From Azospirillum thermophilum (GTDB taxonomy: Bacteria; Pseudomonadota; Alphaproteobacteria; Azospirillales; Azospirillaceae), in NCBI RefSeq assembly GCF_003130795.1, contig NZ_CP029352.1, positions 237,001 through 301,000 of the forward strand: a DNA stretch of 64,000 nt, written 5' to 3'. The position numbers were made by a program, and so were the translations under genes. Of the stretch, positions 63,443-64,000 are shown in pieces. Under the pieces are notes generated by a model that was given only the letters and a program-made list of their open reading frames with translations, did no database searches and was not told the DNA's origin. Each line of letters begins with the position of its first letter. Within the stretch, counting starts at the first letter, position 1.

Positions 63443-64000
63443 GCGTTGACCTTCGTGGCAGGGGTGCGGGCGGGGGCGGCGGCGGTCTGGCGGCGGCCGA
63501 GCCGGCGTTCGCCGACCAGCGCCTGGATGGCCAGCAGGGCCAGCACCATGATGACGATGAGCACCGAGGAATAGGCGATGGCGAGGCCGTATTCACCAAC
63601 CTCCGTCCGCCCGACGATGTAGGCGGTGGCGAGGTTGTACTTGGCCGTCACCAGGAAGATGACCGCGCTGACGCTGGTGATGGCGCGCACGAAGCTGTAG
63701 ACCATGGCGGTGACGATCGCCGGCCGCAGCAGCGGCAGGATCACCCGCCGCAGCGTGGTGAAGGACCGCGCCCCCAGCGTCAGCGAGGCCTCGTCCAGGC
63801 TCTTGTCGATCTGGCTCAGCGTGGCGATGCCGGCACGGATGCCGACGGGCATGTTGCGGAAGACGAAGGCGATGATCAGGATCAGGCCGGTCCCCGTCAG
63901 CTCGATCGGCGGCGCGTTGAAGGCGAGGATGTAGCTGACGCCGATCACCGTGCCGGGGATGGCGAAGCTCAGCATCGTCAGGAACTCGAAGGCGCCGCGG
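63439..64000 (-). CDS. ABC transporter permease, FbpB/AfuB type (5' part beyond the window)
   Basis: The C-terminal 187 residues of an inner-membrane permease; the gene continues beyond base 64000, because the frame is open to the edge with 'RGAFEFLTMLSFAIPGTVIGVSYILAFN'. The EAA loop 'QIDKSLDEASLTLGARSFTTLRRVILPLLRPAIVTAMVYSFVRAITSVSAVIFL' and the last helices ('AIAYSSVLIVIMVLALLAIQALVG') are those of the second half of a fused FbpB/AfuB-type permease. It is coupled to the ATPase gene (ATGA). Confidence 0.92.

Overview
The window is very GC-rich, shows strong third-position GC bias in every gene, and has the gene content of an alphaproteobacterium of the Azospirillum/Rhodospirillales type. 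The pointers are a cobalamin-riboswitch uptake operon, cytochrome bd with CydX, class II HMG-CoA reductase, 2-aminoethylphosphonate (AEP) catabolism, infC, a tRNA-Tyr, and RTX, pirin, WrbA and LysR proteins. infC and the tRNA suggest a chromosome or chromid rather than a small plasmid. The genus is an inference from gene style; there is no rRNA here to confirm it.

Layout. 1-6.3 kb: small redox and electrophile-response genes (WrbA, SnoaL-like, F420-type NADP oxidoreductase, pirin) with two LysR regulators, interrupted by an IS701-family element with clear ends (2181-3572). 7.3-12.8 kb: an SDR, an orphan LivK-type binding protein, degradative HMG-CoA reductase, and a divergent MocR-type regulator with a repeated operator. 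12.9-18.6 kb: cobalamin riboswitch, TonB receptor, unknown protein and BtuFCD-type ABC importer. 18.6-27.5 kb: a micro-oxic block (FNR box, NifX-like protein, SLAC1 channel, cydABX-cydDC, FNR-type regulator) ending in a pair of REP-like palindromes. 27.7-39.0 kb: a complete petrobactin-type siderophore locus (Fur box, ECF sigma, FecR, STN-TonB receptor, DUF2218, asbA, asbB, asbC, fused asbD-asbE, asbF). 39.3-41.3 kb: a chemoreceptor. 41.3-54.4 kb: AEP degradation (phnW, phnX, FAD oxidase), two different ABC importers, a LysR regulator and a ParDE-type toxin-antitoxin pair. 55-64 kb: infC, HD hydrolase, Ldh-type dehydrogenase, RTX protein, tRNA-Tyr, and a phosphatase/inositol-phosphatase/ABC importer group cut by the window end.

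The common theme is nutrient scavenging: iron (petrobactin-type siderophore), corrinoid, organophosphonate and probably sugar or inositol phosphates, plus high-affinity oxygen respiration. Most operons show translational coupling (ATGA or GTGA overlaps).

Data-quality warning: five otherwise intact genes (IS transposase, MocR aminotransferase, fecR, asbB, histidine acid phosphatase) each carry one single-base frameshift at or beside a G/C run. They may be assembly errors rather than real lesions.
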